Source: Dicaeum eximium
Taxonomy: Eukaryota; Chordata; Aves; Passeriformes; Dicaeidae
NCBI GenBank assembly: GCA_013396995.1
Contig: VWZP01009168.1
Span: forward strand, 124,001 to 188,000
Reading direction: 5' to 3'
DNA length: 64,000 nt
The position numbers and the translations under genes are program-made. The notes under the pieces were generated by a model that was given only the letters and a program-made list of their open reading frames with translations, was not told the DNA's origin and ran no database searches. Positions 14,487 through 28,287 of this stretch are shown in pieces. Numbering within the stretch: position 1 is the first letter of the stretch; each line of letters opens with the position of its first letter.

Positions 14487-16350
14487 TTTTTTACTCATAG
14501 ACTAATGTACATGCTTTGTAGTTGGAGAGGTTTGCCTTTAATATTTTCTAGGGGTGATTCTACCAGAGGCCTTAAATAATCTACTCAGTTTTGATCATTC
14601 AAGTGCTAAACAGCCTGTTTGCTTTGGAAGGTGCTGCCTAATCATATGCTAGAGTGCAAACAACCGTGACAGTGTGGTCATGAGCAGAGAATTCTTCCTT
14701 GGCAAAAAGACACTGAGGAAATTGTACCACAGTTTGTCAAACACTTGGCTAGCACACAGGTTGCCAAGGACCAGAAACCAGCCAAGCAAAGCCTCCAGTC
14801 AGTGGCCACTTGCTGGAAGATTTTGTGTTTTCCATGCACATATTTATAGTGGCGCCAGCATTGTGTGCATGAGCCTTTCCTGAAGCTTTCCCCCACTAAT
14901 ATGATTTTCAATAAGCACCTTCTTCTTCTAAAGGCCAACAGAATAAAAATTTCCCCCAGGGGAGACTTCTCCCCTTTCTTTTCCTTATTGGCAATGCCTC
15001 TAAAAAGGATGTGCAGCCATCAAGTTTGGCTCCAGCCTGTGTTTTCCATCGAGTATTCCAGTTGATTTCTACTTTGTCCATGTCCATTCCTGAAAGCATA
15101 CTCTGTCTTCTCACAACATCAGTGTCCTTGTGATGACTTTTACTGTCCCCACATGGAGTTTCTGTTGGTGCTGAATCAAGGAGAAGCCCTTGGTTGTAGC
15201 AGTTGTGATGGAGCAAAAACTCCACTGTCCTTGCAGGGTGGGAAAAAGCTGGATGGGTCTGTGAAGAGCTGGATGCTGCAGCAGCATCTCCATGGCACCT
15301 TCTTTTCTATACACCTGGAGTTGCTGGAAAACCTCAAAGTGATGTTATAGGTAAAAAGTTCCAAGTGTTTTCATTTGCAGATGGAAAACTAAGGGACCAG
15401 GAAGTAAGTTCTCTGATTAGGAAACTGGATTTGGCATGCAGAGCCAGGTAATTAATAATTCTTGGTTTTATTAATCATGTTCTGTAGATGTTCAGTCTCA
15501 AATGTCATCGAGCTCTAGGCATTTTCCAGAGACCAAGGAGCTTTGCTGAGTTATAGCTGATTTTGGTTGGTTTTTGGTGGGGGTTTTTCTGGTTTGTTTT
15601 TGTTGGAGTGTTGTGTGTGTTGTTCTGTTTTTAATTAGCCCAAACTTGCTGCTTTTCAGAATCTGCATTAGATTCTGGCAGACAGAAAGACTGACTTTAT
15701 CTTACAGGATGGCTTCATGTTTATCAGGAGCATGGAAGAGCCTCCAGTTTTGCAGCACCAGGTAGTTCCACCTGTTGAAATAATAATCCCTGAGCTGAGA
15801 AACCCAATGAACCTGCTGAGCTCCAAGCAGTAGCAACAGGCAGCTGTACAGGGGAATTTCTGCAGCTCTATTTGTCACTTGTAGAAGAATCTCTCTGCTT
15901 CATCTGTTGCAGTGAGGGATGTGTTTGCCATTAAAAGGTTGAGGCACCCAGAGAGCTGAATCATGCAGCATGACTTCTGCTGCACAGCCACAGAGAAGCC
16001 ACTTCGCTGAAATCTCACTTGTCCTTCTGTTCATGGAGGTCAGATGTGCTGGTGTGAGGCAGATGAAAAAATAATGGTAAAAAAACCTGCTAATCCTCTC
16101 AATAAAAGAAATTCCATATATGGAAGAGATAAGAAGATGATTGTTTTATTACTCAAACATTACCATCCTCAAGTTTCATCATCTTTTGCTGTGTATCCTT
16201 GTGCCCTGTGACAAGGTTCATTCAGTTTTGGCTACTTGTCCACATTTCTTAGAGAAAACCTATAACTAAACCACTGAAAAAAAAACTTTTGAATTGTCTG
16301 AATAATTACACCTATACTGGCAAATTTGTTTTAACCACAAAACAAATGTT

Positions 16351-16372
16351 GGTTGGGGTGGGGGTGGGGTGG
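16351..16372 (+). other. G-rich run with quadruplex potential
   Basis: The + strand shows runs GG, GGGG, GGGGG, GGGG and GG separated by one or two T residues. Short T loops favour a G-quadruplex, although the outer runs have only two guanines. It lies in RCAN2 intron 1 with no nearby exon. Confidence 0.45.
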
Positions 16373-18849
16373 TCTATATTTTGTTTTGTTTGGAGGATTA
16401 TTGTTTTATTTCCAGTGCTGCTACAAAAACAAAACCAAAAGCAACCCACCAGCAGACATGGCCTTTCCCCCTCAGAGAAGAACATTTTTGTACGAGAAGC
16501 AGATATCTCTAAGGGGCAGATCATAGGTGGAACTGTTCTGAGCTGAGGGAAGAGAAAATCAGCTGGTTATTCCAAATGTGGCCAAAATAAGGAAGGGGAG
16601 AATGGGGACTGGGAGGAGGGAAGTCACAGTGATGAAGTTCCTCTGTTGGGAAAGACCAGGAGTGGGGAAAACTCCTGTGGAGGCTGGGGCAGGTGGTGGC
16701 AGTAGTGGCAGGACTGATGTCTGCAGGGGTGACAGCAGCAGGGGAGTTGGGATGGAAGGAGAGCTCATGAAAACAAGATTAATTATGGAAGACCAAGGTG
16801 AGAACAGATGACTTTGACTTCTTGTGCTGTAGTGGAGTGATATAAGGGCAGAAGATGATACAAGATGCTGGAAAAACCCATTGATAGGAGGATTTTGTGA
16901 CAAAGCTTTCATCAAGCAGGTGTTAAGCATCATTAAAACTTTAATTAAATTAATCTTGACAGCTTTCTGCTTTACTGAAAGCATCTTTCATAGGCTTCCA
17001 TCCCACCTCCAGGGAACAAAATCCCTTTGGGAATGGGTACTCTGGGCTGCTCCCACTCTACTTTCAGCTCCTTACTCAAAACTTTTTGCTGTTAAATATC
17101 TCACAAGGAATTAAATGACTGAACATGACTAAGCTACATATGCATGCATGGGACAGAGAATATTTTGGAAACCTTATCAGAAAAAATCAAATATATTCTC
17201 TTTTTATATATTTTATTCCCACTGTCTTTATGCTTCATCCTCCTGGAATGCAGGAAGGAATTTTGTGGTTTCCCTTGTTGTTTTTGTTCAGTGTGGTAGA
17301 TGATACTAGAAACAAATAACAGTAATTTTAAACTGTTGGAAATATCCAAACTGTAGGTGATAGAACAAGACATATATCAAACTATGAGACTGTTATGGGT
17401 GTAGGTTTTTTTAGCAAATTGAGGTAATTTTATTTGATTTTCAGGTTTGATTTTAGCAATTGAAGAAATTTATAATGGCAAGTACTGTTCGTGAAAATTA
17501 TTTTGAAGTTAGCCTTTGAAATAAAGTCTGAAGTCAAAGGAATTTTTCTGAAAAGTCATTTTCAGTGACTTTATGGAGCTGGTAAATAGTGTCTCCTAAG
17601 AAGATTATCTGAGAGACCAAGAAGAACATGAGAATTAGCAGCTAAGGAGGCACTTTTGAATGAATAATGGAGATTATCTATCCTGATGTAAAGGACAGAT
17701 GGGACTTAGAATGAGAGATTGGTAGGGCTAGATCAGATACTCCTTTTGCTTTAGAGCAGTTTAAGGATTTATATATAACATGAAAATCAAGTGTGCAAAA
17801 TCACAAATTAGTTTTCCATTATCAGAGGTTTTAAATAAGAACAAGGGAAGTCTTGTGATGTATAAAAATTAAGAGGGAAACAATGTGTAAATCCATTAAG
17901 AGCAAGATACGTAATGCAGGGAAGGTTATGGTGTGACTGATTTCATTTCTGTTATATAATAACACAGATAATTACCTAAATTAATAGAAAAAAAAAACCA
18001 TAGTAGTGCCCAGTGCAGAGAAAAACTGCTAAAAATGCAGGGATAAGACAAATATTTAAGTGTACAGGAGCTGTTAAAATCTATCTAAGTATGCTTTAAG
18101 GTGTAGCTGAAAAAATTTTTTACTATTTGAAATTATTTTTAAGAATTCATAGGTTACAGAGACTGCTGAGGATGGGAGATTAAAAAAATAACTTTTGTGT
18201 TTAAAAGGGGGAGAGGAGAAAGACCTGGACATTTACAAGTGTTTTTATCTGACTCAAATTTTTGAATGAACTAAATTTGGAAGTACTTTGGCTGTAATTG
18301 GGCCTGGGTTACATGTATAGACCAAGTCATGTCAAATCAATGTGTCTTCCTTGTTTGACAGGGCAATGGGATAAGTGGGATAAAGGAGATGTGGAGTGTA
18401 GATATTTTGACTAAAGCCTTCACACTGTTCAAGTCATTTCCATAAGTAATCTACACTCCAAATATAATTTCCATAAGGTGGGTGCATAGTTGTTTACAGC
18501 ATGTCTAAACCAGAACCAGTTCATTCTCAAATGGTGAAGCCATTTAAGTGGATGAGCTCCCATGTTCCTTCCTGAAAGCAGGTTGAGAATAATGACAGTA
18601 GTCAAAAGGAAAAGGCCTCAAAAAAAGTGTGAATGACACTGTCTTGGTAGGGTAGGGTCAAAATTCTGAACAACCCTTGGTTAAACAACAGGATGAAATT
18701 TAGTGCAAAAAGAAATAATTCAAAGTCACAGCTGTATAAAGACATTCACATGACTAAACAATTGTGTGATTCAAATCTCTTGAGTTCTAGTGAATGGCAG
18801 TGGATCATTAGCACCAGTATCACACTTCTGTAAGCAAAACAAATGTGGA

Positions 18850-19225
18850 TTCACTGAATGGTTTGAGTTAGAAGGGACCTTCAAATCATCTGGTTGCACC
18901 CCTGCTGTGGGCAGGGACACTTTCCACTATCCCAGGTTGCTCCAAGCCCCATCCAACCTGGCCTTGAGCACTTCCAGGGAAGAATTTCTACCTTAGGTCC
19001 AATCTTAACCTGCCCTCTTTAGTTTAAACCCCTTGCTCCTTGTCTGTCACTACAGCCCCTGGTAAAAGTCTGTCTCCATCTTCCTTATAAGTCTTTCTCC
19101 ATCTTATCTTTTTTAAGTACCCCAAGGCTGCCATAAACCTCAGAGCTCCTAAAGCCTTTTCTTCTCCAGGCTGAACAGCCCCAACTCTCTCATTCTTTCC
19201 TTACAGTAGAGGTGCTCCAGCCCAA
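18850..19225 (-). mobile_element. CR1 LINE 3' fragment (inverted)
   Basis: The sequence carries the hallmark reverse-complement CR1 3' end. It includes a block like GGGCAGGGACACTTTCCAC, followed by the 'lead to failed ORF' segment that reads as 'aagaatttctacc' and then Cs-rich UTR ending near a 'ttctccaggctgaacagcc' block. It is diverged and truncated, with no intact reverse transcriptase. It lies in RCAN2 intron 1. Confidence 0.85.
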
Positions 19226-20140
19226 GTTTGCTGTTGCAGCTGTGCTGTTTGGTGAGACTGGTTAGAATTTTCAGATGCACATTTTCTTCTCTAGAAAGGA
19301 GATTTCATGTTGCTACCTTGTTTACAGAGCCTAAGAAGGAAACCACTGACGTGTGAAAAGTGGTACCTTTATCTTTAGAAACAGATGATTCCATGAGAGG
19401 AACTGCAGGGCTGTGTGACCAGCCAGCTTTCTGCAGGCGGCTGCCAGTCCTTGAACCAGAATCTGAGAGTTGTTGAGCTAAAAAAATTCTTATTAATCAA
19501 GACAGCTGGGAGCAAAGCCAAATGCTGGGCCATAGCAGAAATCAGTATGCTGCTTATGTTAGACAGAAGTAAATTATTAGTGTACTTAAAATTTTAGAGG
19601 CTTGGGAGCTGATGTGTTTTTGTCTGATTTTTTTAATACTAAGTGAATAAAGAGGAAAGATGTTTAGCTATCTGTTTCATGCTTTTGTAGCAAATTATTT
19701 GACTGACACTGTTGAAAAACTGTAGTGATGTAAGCAAGCTGCCTGCAATCCTGTCTCCCAAAGTGGTGTTGTTTTTTGGGATAGGGAAGGAGCTTGGCAT
19801 ACAGTAGCAGTCATGAAACAAGAGTCTACTCAATGCATGCTGCATCCTAGAAAACAGTATAGAATATTTTTCATGTCATTGTCTTAGTGTAAAATTCCTG
19901 CTTAAGCTTTAACTATGTACAATTTTATAGCTTATGTATTGTATAGTGAAATAGAAGCAGAGCAAAGGAGAGTAACAATTCTACAAAGAAAATGTCTTGG
20001 ATAAAGGGGAATTTACTTTGGGAATAAGTAGTTGGTGTAAGTATGGTAAAATGACAGTATAATGGGTGTGTACACTTGTGTGTAAAATGAGGTATAAAAT
20101 GATAATGCTGCAGGTTGGTACCTATTTAATTACTCTATTT

Positions 20141-20412
20141 TAGAATCATAAAATTACAGAATCACAGACTGGTTTGGGCTGCAACAGACCTTAAAGATGC
20201 AATCCCACTTCTTGCCATGGGCAGGGACACCTTCCATAGACCCGGTTGCTCCAAACCCTGTCCCACCTGGTCTTGAGCGCTCCCAGGGATCCAGAGGCAG
20301 CCACAGCTTCTCTGGGCACCCTGTGCCAGGGCCTCACCCTCACAGGGAAGAATTTCTTCCTGATAGACAATCTAAACCTGACCTCTTTCAGTTGAGACCA
20401 CTTACTTATATG
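20141..20412 (-). mobile_element. CR1 LINE 3' fragment (inverted)
   Basis: It begins with the CR1 terminal block AGAATCATAAAATTACAGA. The 'GGGCAGGGACACCTTCCAT' segment, a 'tctctgggcaccctgtgccag' segment and 'aagaatttcttcc' follow in CR1 order on the minus strand. It is a truncated, dead copy. A short + strand ORF at 20197-20475 is this element read backwards. Confidence 0.88.
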
Positions 20413-20924
20413 AAGGTACCCTCATTGGTTTATTCCCTCCTAATGTTTTCCATTAAATTTGAAGTTTATATGTAGCAAATCCAGTTCTATTGTGGTTCTG
20501 GTTTGAGTATCCCTTGGAGAAAGTCTGGACTATGCTGAGCATGAATGTACTCACTTTTAGTTGATAATTTGCCCTTCTTAATTAAATACTAATATCCCAT
20601 ACTGATTAAATATACTATTTCAATTTCAATTCAGAAGTGTAAATTCTGTTCTTGGTGCCAGAACTGATGCTGGTTCTGCAGAACAGTGATGTGCAGCTGG
20701 ATGCAGGCATGGTACATGCATGAGGCTGAGTGCTCTGGGACACGCTCTGAACTCTGAAGATGTAACCTCCACAGTGAACAGGTGGCTTCCCTTTATTTTG
20801 AATGACTTGCTTCCACCAGATTTGGCATCCCACTTCTTCTCCTGTCATTTAGAATCTATTTACACCAAAAAATCTCCTTGACCTCAAAGCCAGACTCCTT
20901 GAGTCTGCACTGTGTCATGGGAGG

Positions 20925-21105
20925 CTTAGGTTGGATTCCCCAGAGGGTGTTTGGGCACTGAGTGGGCTCCCAGGGAATGGTCACAGCCCCAAGGCTGGCA
21001 GAGCTCAAGGAGTGTTTGGAAAATGCTCTCAGGCACAGGATGGGATTGTTGGGGTGTCCTGTGCAGGGCCAGGAGTTGGACTTTGGTGTTCCTTGTGGGT
21101 GCCTT
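20925..21105 (+). mobile_element. CR1 LINE 3' fragment, different subfamily (+)
   Basis: The segment has the order: 'cagagggtgtttgggcactg', a cap of 'gggaatggtcacagcccc', 'ctcaaggagtgtttgg', 'ggggtgtcctgtgcagggcc', then 'ccttgtgggtgcc'. This corresponds to the 3' end of a CR1 subfamily distinct from the ones above. Overlapping ORFs on both strands here (up to 158 codons) are accounted for by this repeat and its flank. Confidence 0.75.
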
Positions 21106-22515
21106 GCAGCTCTGGACGTTCTCTGGTTCTACCTGTCTGTCTCCAACATTCCAGCCTGGCACAAGGGCATTTGCAAGGCAAATGCAACACAGAGCCTGTG
21201 TGAAATAGTGCCACCGGGCAAGAAACTGTGGGATTCTGATTATTTTGTGTCCTACTTGTTTGTAAAAAATTTGTTCATAAAAACAAGAAAATCTCCATTT
21301 GTTACCACTCTGCCAGTCACAGGGCTTGTTCCTTCTCACCAATTGCTCTGGATCTGTGGACAGCAGCTTCATAATCCCAGTCCAGTATCTTTTTAATATC
21401 ATGCTGTTACTGATATATTTTTCACATCAGGAAATGAAAATTATTTTGATGAAGAGCAGTGCTAGTTTTAGCTCTAAGATAGGATTAGTCTACTTTCCAA
21501 TTCTTGTTTCTAAACAGAACTTGTGCCAACTGGAAATTTTCCAGCTGGTTGAAAAATGACATGGGAGCAGTTTGGTCAGGAATATTTGCTTTTTCACCCT
21601 GGGATTCCTTCCATCTGCCTAATAAAACAATTATATCACTGTGAGACTGAAATTCCCTGTGCTGTCTGGAAGTGGATGGTACTAGTGGCTGTTGAGTCAG
21701 ATGGAAACCTCTGCTTATTTTTCTACTCTTCTGTACCCAGTACAGAACCTGTATCTGTCATCTCAGCCTTTTTGGGTGCTGGAATCTGCTTACTAAGTCC
21801 ACACAAATCCTCTTTACTGGCCGGCACAAGCCCAGCTTTTTGATGTGTGCTGAATTCTTGATGTCATGGGGTACTATAACACTGTAAACTTCTAGAGGCT
21901 AATTGAGCACTGTGGTGTATTCTGGAAATTAAAATATGCTGTGGAAATCTTTTTTAATAGGTAGGTAAACCATTGTGTGGCGTTCCTTTGGTATTCCAGC
22001 ATCTGTGCAGCTTGAGATCCTGGCGTCCCCTAAAGTCTGGGACCTCTGATGGGGAAGAAAACAGCCTCTCCAAGTGTAAACATGTTTCAAGCACTTTTTT
22101 TTTCCACTGAAGTTTATTCAAACTGGACAGCATCTTCAGTTTTTTGTAGGTCAGTGCTGAACTGGGGGTTCCAGTGACAATCTAGAAGCGTGGAGGGAAG
22201 AGTGTATCATCTCTGTTTGTGCAGATGCTTTCCATCCATTTTCTGCCATGATCTGCAAAATCAAATTCACAGTTAAACTTTTCAGACTGATAACATCATT
22301 AAGAAGAATTATACCCAGCAGATTAAAGCTCATTTGAGCCTCCTCTGAGGGCACCAAGTCAGTGGATGTGGGAGAATGAGAAACTCACAGTCTTTTATAA
22401 CTCTTTCAGTGCAATGTATAAACATTAACATCTTAGTCTGTGGAAGTTCTGCTGTTTGAAGTTAGGAGGAACAGGCTGTTACCTGTAGTTATTCATTTCT
22501 CTATACTGAAATTTC

Positions 22516-22544
22516 ATATATATATATGTGTGTATGTATGTATG
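22516..22544. repeat. (TA)n(TG)n(TATG)n microsatellite
   Basis: A compound dinucleotide and tetranucleotide run in RCAN2 intron 1, probably length-variable. No other feature is associated with it. Confidence 0.8.
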
Positions 22545-22824
22545 CCACATGTACACTGATGTCTTTACATTTTAGCACAATTCCTGTTGTAAGGAAAGTC
22601 TATATCCTATGTAATAATTAAAAAAAAAAAAGAAAAAAAATCTGTTCAAATAAATGCATCAAGTGCAATTGTTCTCTTATAAACAATTACTGAAGGAAGG
22701 ACTACAAGGAGAAAATTAGGTTAAAATGAAAATATGCATAAAGAATTGATAATGAATATGGATTTTCACTGGCAAGCTACAGAAGGAGATGTGCTTCATT
22801 CCTCTGAGCATGTGGTCTCCTCTG

Positions 22825-22955
22825 GACCTGCTCCATCAGGTCCACGTCCTTTTTGCAGTGGGATCCCCAATGCTGGATGCAGAAGAGGGACAGAATCCCC
22901 TCCCTCACCTCCTGCACTCATTGTTTTTGGTCCAGCCAAAGACATACATGATATA
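22825..22955 (-). mobile_element. Diverged CR1 LINE internal fragment (inverted)
   Basis: The stretch matches, on the minus strand, the CR1 region around the 'gtccacgtcctttttgcagtg' and 'gatgcagaagagggacagaatc' blocks, near the end of the reverse-transcriptase ORF. It is short and diverged and lacks the 3' terminus. Identification is from memory of the CR1 consensus. Confidence 0.6.
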
Positions 22956-24361
22956 TATGAATGTCAGTATCCCTCAATTTGTCACATTTGTAAACAGGAC
23001 ATTTCCTTCTCTTCTAACCCACTGATGATTTTTTCTTTAGTTTTCTTTTTACCACTTCCTTACATGTTTATCTCTGATACTTTTGTTTATGCCATTAATT
23101 CTGAAATACCATTTACTTGTAGTTGATGTAGGTTAGCTAAAGACTCCACTCAGCCACTTGACTGGAGTTTATCTTCATCCTTGGTTTATCTTCATTGTAC
23201 AAATGGCTCCAGTCTCAGAGGCTGCAGCTCCTAGGAGTTGCTCAGATGTACAGACAACAGACCTACTCGAGTAATTTGCAAATGAAGTGTAAGACAGGGA
23301 ATGACAGATGGTCGGGACAGACTGGGACGAGCAAGGAACAGTCAAACAGCACAAGCAGAGCGTCAGACAGTGGTCACAGTGCTGCTGGTTGTGACTGGGG
23401 GAATCACTGACTGTGGGCTGCAGAGGAAGTAGAGAGAGGATGTTGATGAGAGGATGTGCATTGGTGGGTCAGGAGTTTCCCTTGTACGTTTTTTCATCAG
23501 TTAAGTAACATTTATGGAGCTGCGTGATGCTGGATTCTGTTCTGCTCTCCTACTTGGTTGTCTTCAAGTTCTGGTTCCGTCTCCTACTTGGCTTCAAGTC
23601 ACTTTCAAAATTGTCGGTGTCCTTTCCAAATCCAGACAAGTTGAAACTGTATTTTTAGTCCTATTCGTGCAGTTTGCAGTGTTAGAGGAGAGGAGAGGGA
23701 GGAAACATTCCCCATGACTGATGAGAACAGCTGAAATGCTATAAATGTTGATCACTGTAGGCAAAACAGTAAATCAGGAACAGGCAACGCAAGTGTTTTA
23801 TTTGTTTAAACTGTCCCATGGCTTGTTTATTTTTCTAGCTTAACTGGCTTGGATTGCAAGTGTCAGGGAATAAGTAGTGTGCATTTTATGGTTGTTTTAC
23901 AACATTGCATCTCCAAGAGTATAAATAAGACACAGTTTCTCAGCTCTTGGTGTTGCCTTTATTGTAGTTCATTCTTGCATTTAGCATTTTGCACACTGGC
24001 GTCCTGACTCTGCATCACAGCAACAGAAGTGTCCCCTGACACTTCCACAGCCTCAGTAACAGATTTTTAAGAGGCTGAGGTTTCTATACTCAAGTTGGGG
24101 ATTGTGTAGAAGCAAAGTGATTCAGAATGAGTTATGAAAACTCTGGTTCTGCTCCCATGGTTTCCTGTGAGCCTGTGGTTTCCCACTGTGACTGTGGGTC
24201 TGTCCTGGCCTCAGTGTCACCACATGAACAGGACAGTGGGGTGGCCTCAGAAGCCTTGAGGACATGAAATTGCAGTTGCCAAAGATCAGTGAAAAATAGT
24301 GTCATAATAAGATGGATATTTATGTAGATTTTCTTACAGTATCAAAGTTTATTCAGTTAAT

Positions 24362-24580
24362 AGGAAGAAATCCTTTGATGTGAGGATGGCGAGGCCCTGG
24401 CACAGGTTGACCAGAGAAGCTGTGGCTGCCCCATCCCTGGAAGTGTTCAAGGCCAGGTGGGACAGGGCTTGGAGCAACCTGGTTTAGTGGAGGGTGTCCC
24501 TGCCCATGGCAGGGGCTTGGAACTAGGTGAGCTTTAAGGTCCCTTCCAACCCAAACCATTCTATAGTTCTTTGAATATGA
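24362..24580 (+). mobile_element. CR1 LINE 3' end (+)
   Basis: CR1 blocks are visible in order: 'ggcacaggttgaccagagaag', 'tgccccatccctggaagtg', 'gtgtccctgcccatggcagg' and the terminal 'ccttccaacccaaaccattc', ending with 'tatagttctttga'. It is a truncated copy in sense orientation to RCAN2, and its end lies 31 bp before a perfect tandem duplication. Confidence 0.88.
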
Positions 24581-24610
24581 ATAATTTTCACACAGCTTCT
24601 CATAATAAAT

Positions 24611-24700
24611 AATTTCAGTCTTAGTTTTGTGCACAGGTTTGACCACCAGTCCCTTAATTTCAGTCTTAGTTTTGTGCACAGGTTTGACCACCAGTCCCTT
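24611..24700. repeat. Perfect 45-bp tandem duplication
   Basis: Positions 24611-24655 and 24656-24700 are identical over all 45 bases. Perfect identity suggests a recent duplication, possibly still polymorphic or an assembly effect. The period is a multiple of three, so the minus-strand ORF here contains a repeated 15-residue block with no coding significance that I can see. Confidence 0.92.
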
Positions 24701-27700
24701 ATTTATTATTGTCTCTAGCACTTCAGTTTGGTTCTGAAGTTGTTTTTATTCTTCTCCTGGAGTGCCAGCTAACTATTTTTATGAGAGATACGGGCTTGTG
24801 TCTACATTAGCATTTTGAGTCTGAGCTGGGCATTCTCATGAGGCAATTTTCCTGTTGCTCTTCATTAACTGTGCTTTTTGTTCACATCACAGAGCAGTTC
24901 ATGAACTGGATGCCTTTCAGATGAAATTCATTTAGAAGATGCACTCTAGTATGCTCCAACTGCTGATGGGCATTCAGTCTATGGCACCTGATCAGAAAGT
25001 CCTCAGCACCAACTGTTTTGCTGCAGAGATCTGCTCTTGGAACATTCCTTATTAACATAAATGTAGCAGCTTTTGGTAGAAACTAATTAAGGTTGCTTTT
25101 CTTCTTTATTTTGTGTGCTAAATTAAGATAATAAGAACTTTAGAAACGTATACACAGTAATTTGTTCCTTTTGCTACCAATTAATTGTTGGGATTAACAA
25201 CAAGAACAAGACAAAAGCGATAGCTGGTCTTGTACTATGAACATCCTTAAATCCAATGCAGATGAGCCCCTTGGAGTTCACTGCATATATTATCTACTCA
25301 GTTATTGTTTGAAATCTTACAGCAGACAAAAATAGGCTGTTTTTTCAGGACAGTCTGAATCTTTTCTTCATGTCTTTGTTTTTAGCATTATTTTTACCAT
25401 TCTCAAGACAAAATGTAAGGCTACTATTTGGAAAACAAATGCATTAAATCTTCCACAAATGTGTTCAGGTTTTGATTTTTTTTCCACTGCCAAATACAAT
25501 GCAAAAGAGAAAAAAAAGAGAACTATTTTATGATGTTGCACAATAATGGTAGCCAGCACTGGAATCAAATGTAGCTTTTCAGGGAACAAAGAATGATGTC
25601 TCTACAGAACACTCCCCAGCACTGGGGTTGAAACTAATGGTCTGGTCATAAAATGTGCACTTTGCCAGCTGGTTTGAAAGAGCACTTCCAGCATTTCAGG
25701 GAGCTCATACAGCATCTGGAGCTGGAGTACTTCAAATATGGTGTGCTCAGAAAAGCTGTGGCTGATGATACAGTAAAATAACAGTGCTCCTATAAAGAAG
25801 AAATGTAAAGTGTGGATTTTTCTTTTAGCTCAATCGTTGGGTGTGAAATTGAATTGAGAACTCTCCAAACTATATTAAATCAGCCCCTTGGCATTGCCAC
25901 AGGAACAATTTATTTCATCTTGAAGGAGCCTTTGGTTTCCAGATCAGTGGAGCTAAGCAGGAGGAATGTGCGTCACATTGAGGTAAACAGGGATGTGAGC
26001 TGGTTAAAAACAGAAAAGGCAACGCAGCAAAATTCTGTGCCCCTGACATTTGTCAGCCTCTTCCGAAATGTGAATGCATTTCCATTAAGCTTTGGGGCAG
26101 ATATTATCTCTGTACCTTTTGTTGTGCTGATGAGATTGAAGACAGAGGTAAATTTATTTGGTTCAGCTGATTTTTCAAGAGGGACATCTGTGTTGTTCTG
26201 TTCACCAGGATGTTTGCAGGGCTGTCATGCCGTGGTGGGCATGTAACACAGGAGGGCTGGTGAGGGGTGGATGCCTCCTCCTGCCTTAGTCCCACCGTGA
26301 GGTGGGACCAGCAAACTTCTTCCAGCTCCTGACCTACTTTTGCCATCAGGGCTCTTTGAGAGATGACAAGTTACAAATGTCTTTACAACGTTGTGTAATG
26401 TCTGTTAGACTTTCTCCAAGTCCCTCTCTGGAACAAGACACTGGATCTGTAAGCAGGAAGCATTACATCAAATATTTCTGCTGTCAGAATAATTTTGGTA
26501 CAGAATAATTTTGGATGGCAGAACACTCAATGCATCTTTCAGGATCTGAAAGTTCTGTGCAGATGCCTGTGAACAGCCCCAGTGTGTAAGGATGGAACAG
26601 CAGGATGTCTGAGCCGTGGACCAGGGCTGTGTTTTGTGGCCAGTGGGCTCCTGTTCAGGGTTGGTTCACTGCAAATTGCAGAGCAATGAGGCCATTGAGC
26701 ATCACTTCCAAAATACAAACTGTGCACTCCTTACATAGTAAAGCTTAAAGTTATTAGGCTCCCCTTTATCTGGATTGCAGTAATGCAAGCAAATCAATCT
26801 TCATTTTACTGGAGAGAGCAAGATTTAATGCATTTTGTAACACCCCCCATCTTGATACCCAGCCTTAAAATTTTTTTTGGCTTTACTGTTTTATTTCATC
26901 TCTGGTTCACAATTTACCTGACCTTCACCTCCTGAAAACAGGAGAAAGCCAAGCATAGAACAACAAACTGAATGGACTGGTGTAGCAAACTGGCTTGGTT
27001 TGTTCATGTACTGAGAGAATTGTTCAATTTTGGAAGATGCTAATTACTGCCATGTTTAATGTAAATAAACCCAAGCTCTTTCCAGCCCTATCTCAGTGCT
27101 CTAATCTAACTTCAGGAAGAAATGAGCAGGGCTTTGCACTGAGTTCCAAGGTGAGGGACTCCCTTATAGACAATACAGTAACCAGGAGGTCATTGCAGAG
27201 TACTTTGTGATTCTGATTACCTGACAAAATAGCCACTGTTCCCTGGTTTTCCCCCCTTTCAAAATGTCTCACATGTAGAGATGTCCTTTTAAAATGTACC
27301 CTGGTGAATGACAGCTGGAAAGACACATTTTTCCATTGCTGTTGCCAGCTGTGGGATTGCATGAGAGATTCCCTTTGGTAGCAGAAGAAACTTTCTGCAA
27401 ACCAACATTTAGACAGTAATATTCAGTGTAAATATTTTATTCAAATAGTACCCTCCCCTACTTTTAAGGATGGAGTAGGAAGATCCTACATTCTTGGCTG
27501 CAGCTGCCTACAGGGAAAGGTGAAATAAAAAGCTACAACCTGGAGACCTTTGCCTTAAGGGGATCTCTAAATGGTAAATTTGTATTTTATTCTCCTGCCA
27601 TTACTTAAATGCAGTAGGACAAGCCCATAGGAATTCTCTACTTATCATCACTGGTTTAAAATTTTTCCTCTATTTACAGCACTCCTGGAATTTTAACTGA

Positions 27701-28287
27701 GAATCAATAGTGGTTTTTCGAATGCACTACCAGGATTTCCCAATGAGTTTTATCTTTTTAGAAGCAGAAAATTTGATCATTGAAGAGGCTGTTGCTTGCA
27801 TTGGCTACTTGTGGGAATTCTGGCTTTTAAGGAATTTTCACATGTGAGTTGTATCAAGCTGCCTGCTTGTTTTGTGTGGATCGTTAAATAATTGTTAAAA
27901 GCACTTCAGATGAACCCAGTTCTTTTAAGTTTTCATTAGACAAACCAGGATCCCTTTTTGTTTCCTCTAGTCTTTCCTTTCCTTTTGTCTTTGAGAACCA
28001 CAGAAATGCACAGTGCTCTTCTCTAATCTTTCCTTCTTACCCTTTTCATCAAAGTAATTAGGCTTTTTTCTATTTCTGTGACAGTGACATTTTGATATGT
28101 TACAGGTCTAGTGCTAAATAACTGCCTCAATTTAAGTATAAATCTTTTAACAGGCAGTCTTTGTTTAATATCAACACTGTTGGTTATTTTAATTCTGCTA
28201 AGCTCTTTCCCTTCACATTATTTATTGTTTTCCTTACACACAGATGCAGCAGGAAACACCTCATACTTTAGATTCTGTTTCCCAAGG

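Noticed and set aside
16559..16984. 141-codon minus-strand ORF
   Set aside because: Low-complexity Ser/Pro/Leu-rich translation without a domain; no splice sites or repeat support.
20926..21402. Overlapping ORFs of 144 (+) and 158 (-) codons
   Set aside because: Largely a CR1 3' fragment plus flank; open frames on both strands indicate composition rather than coding.
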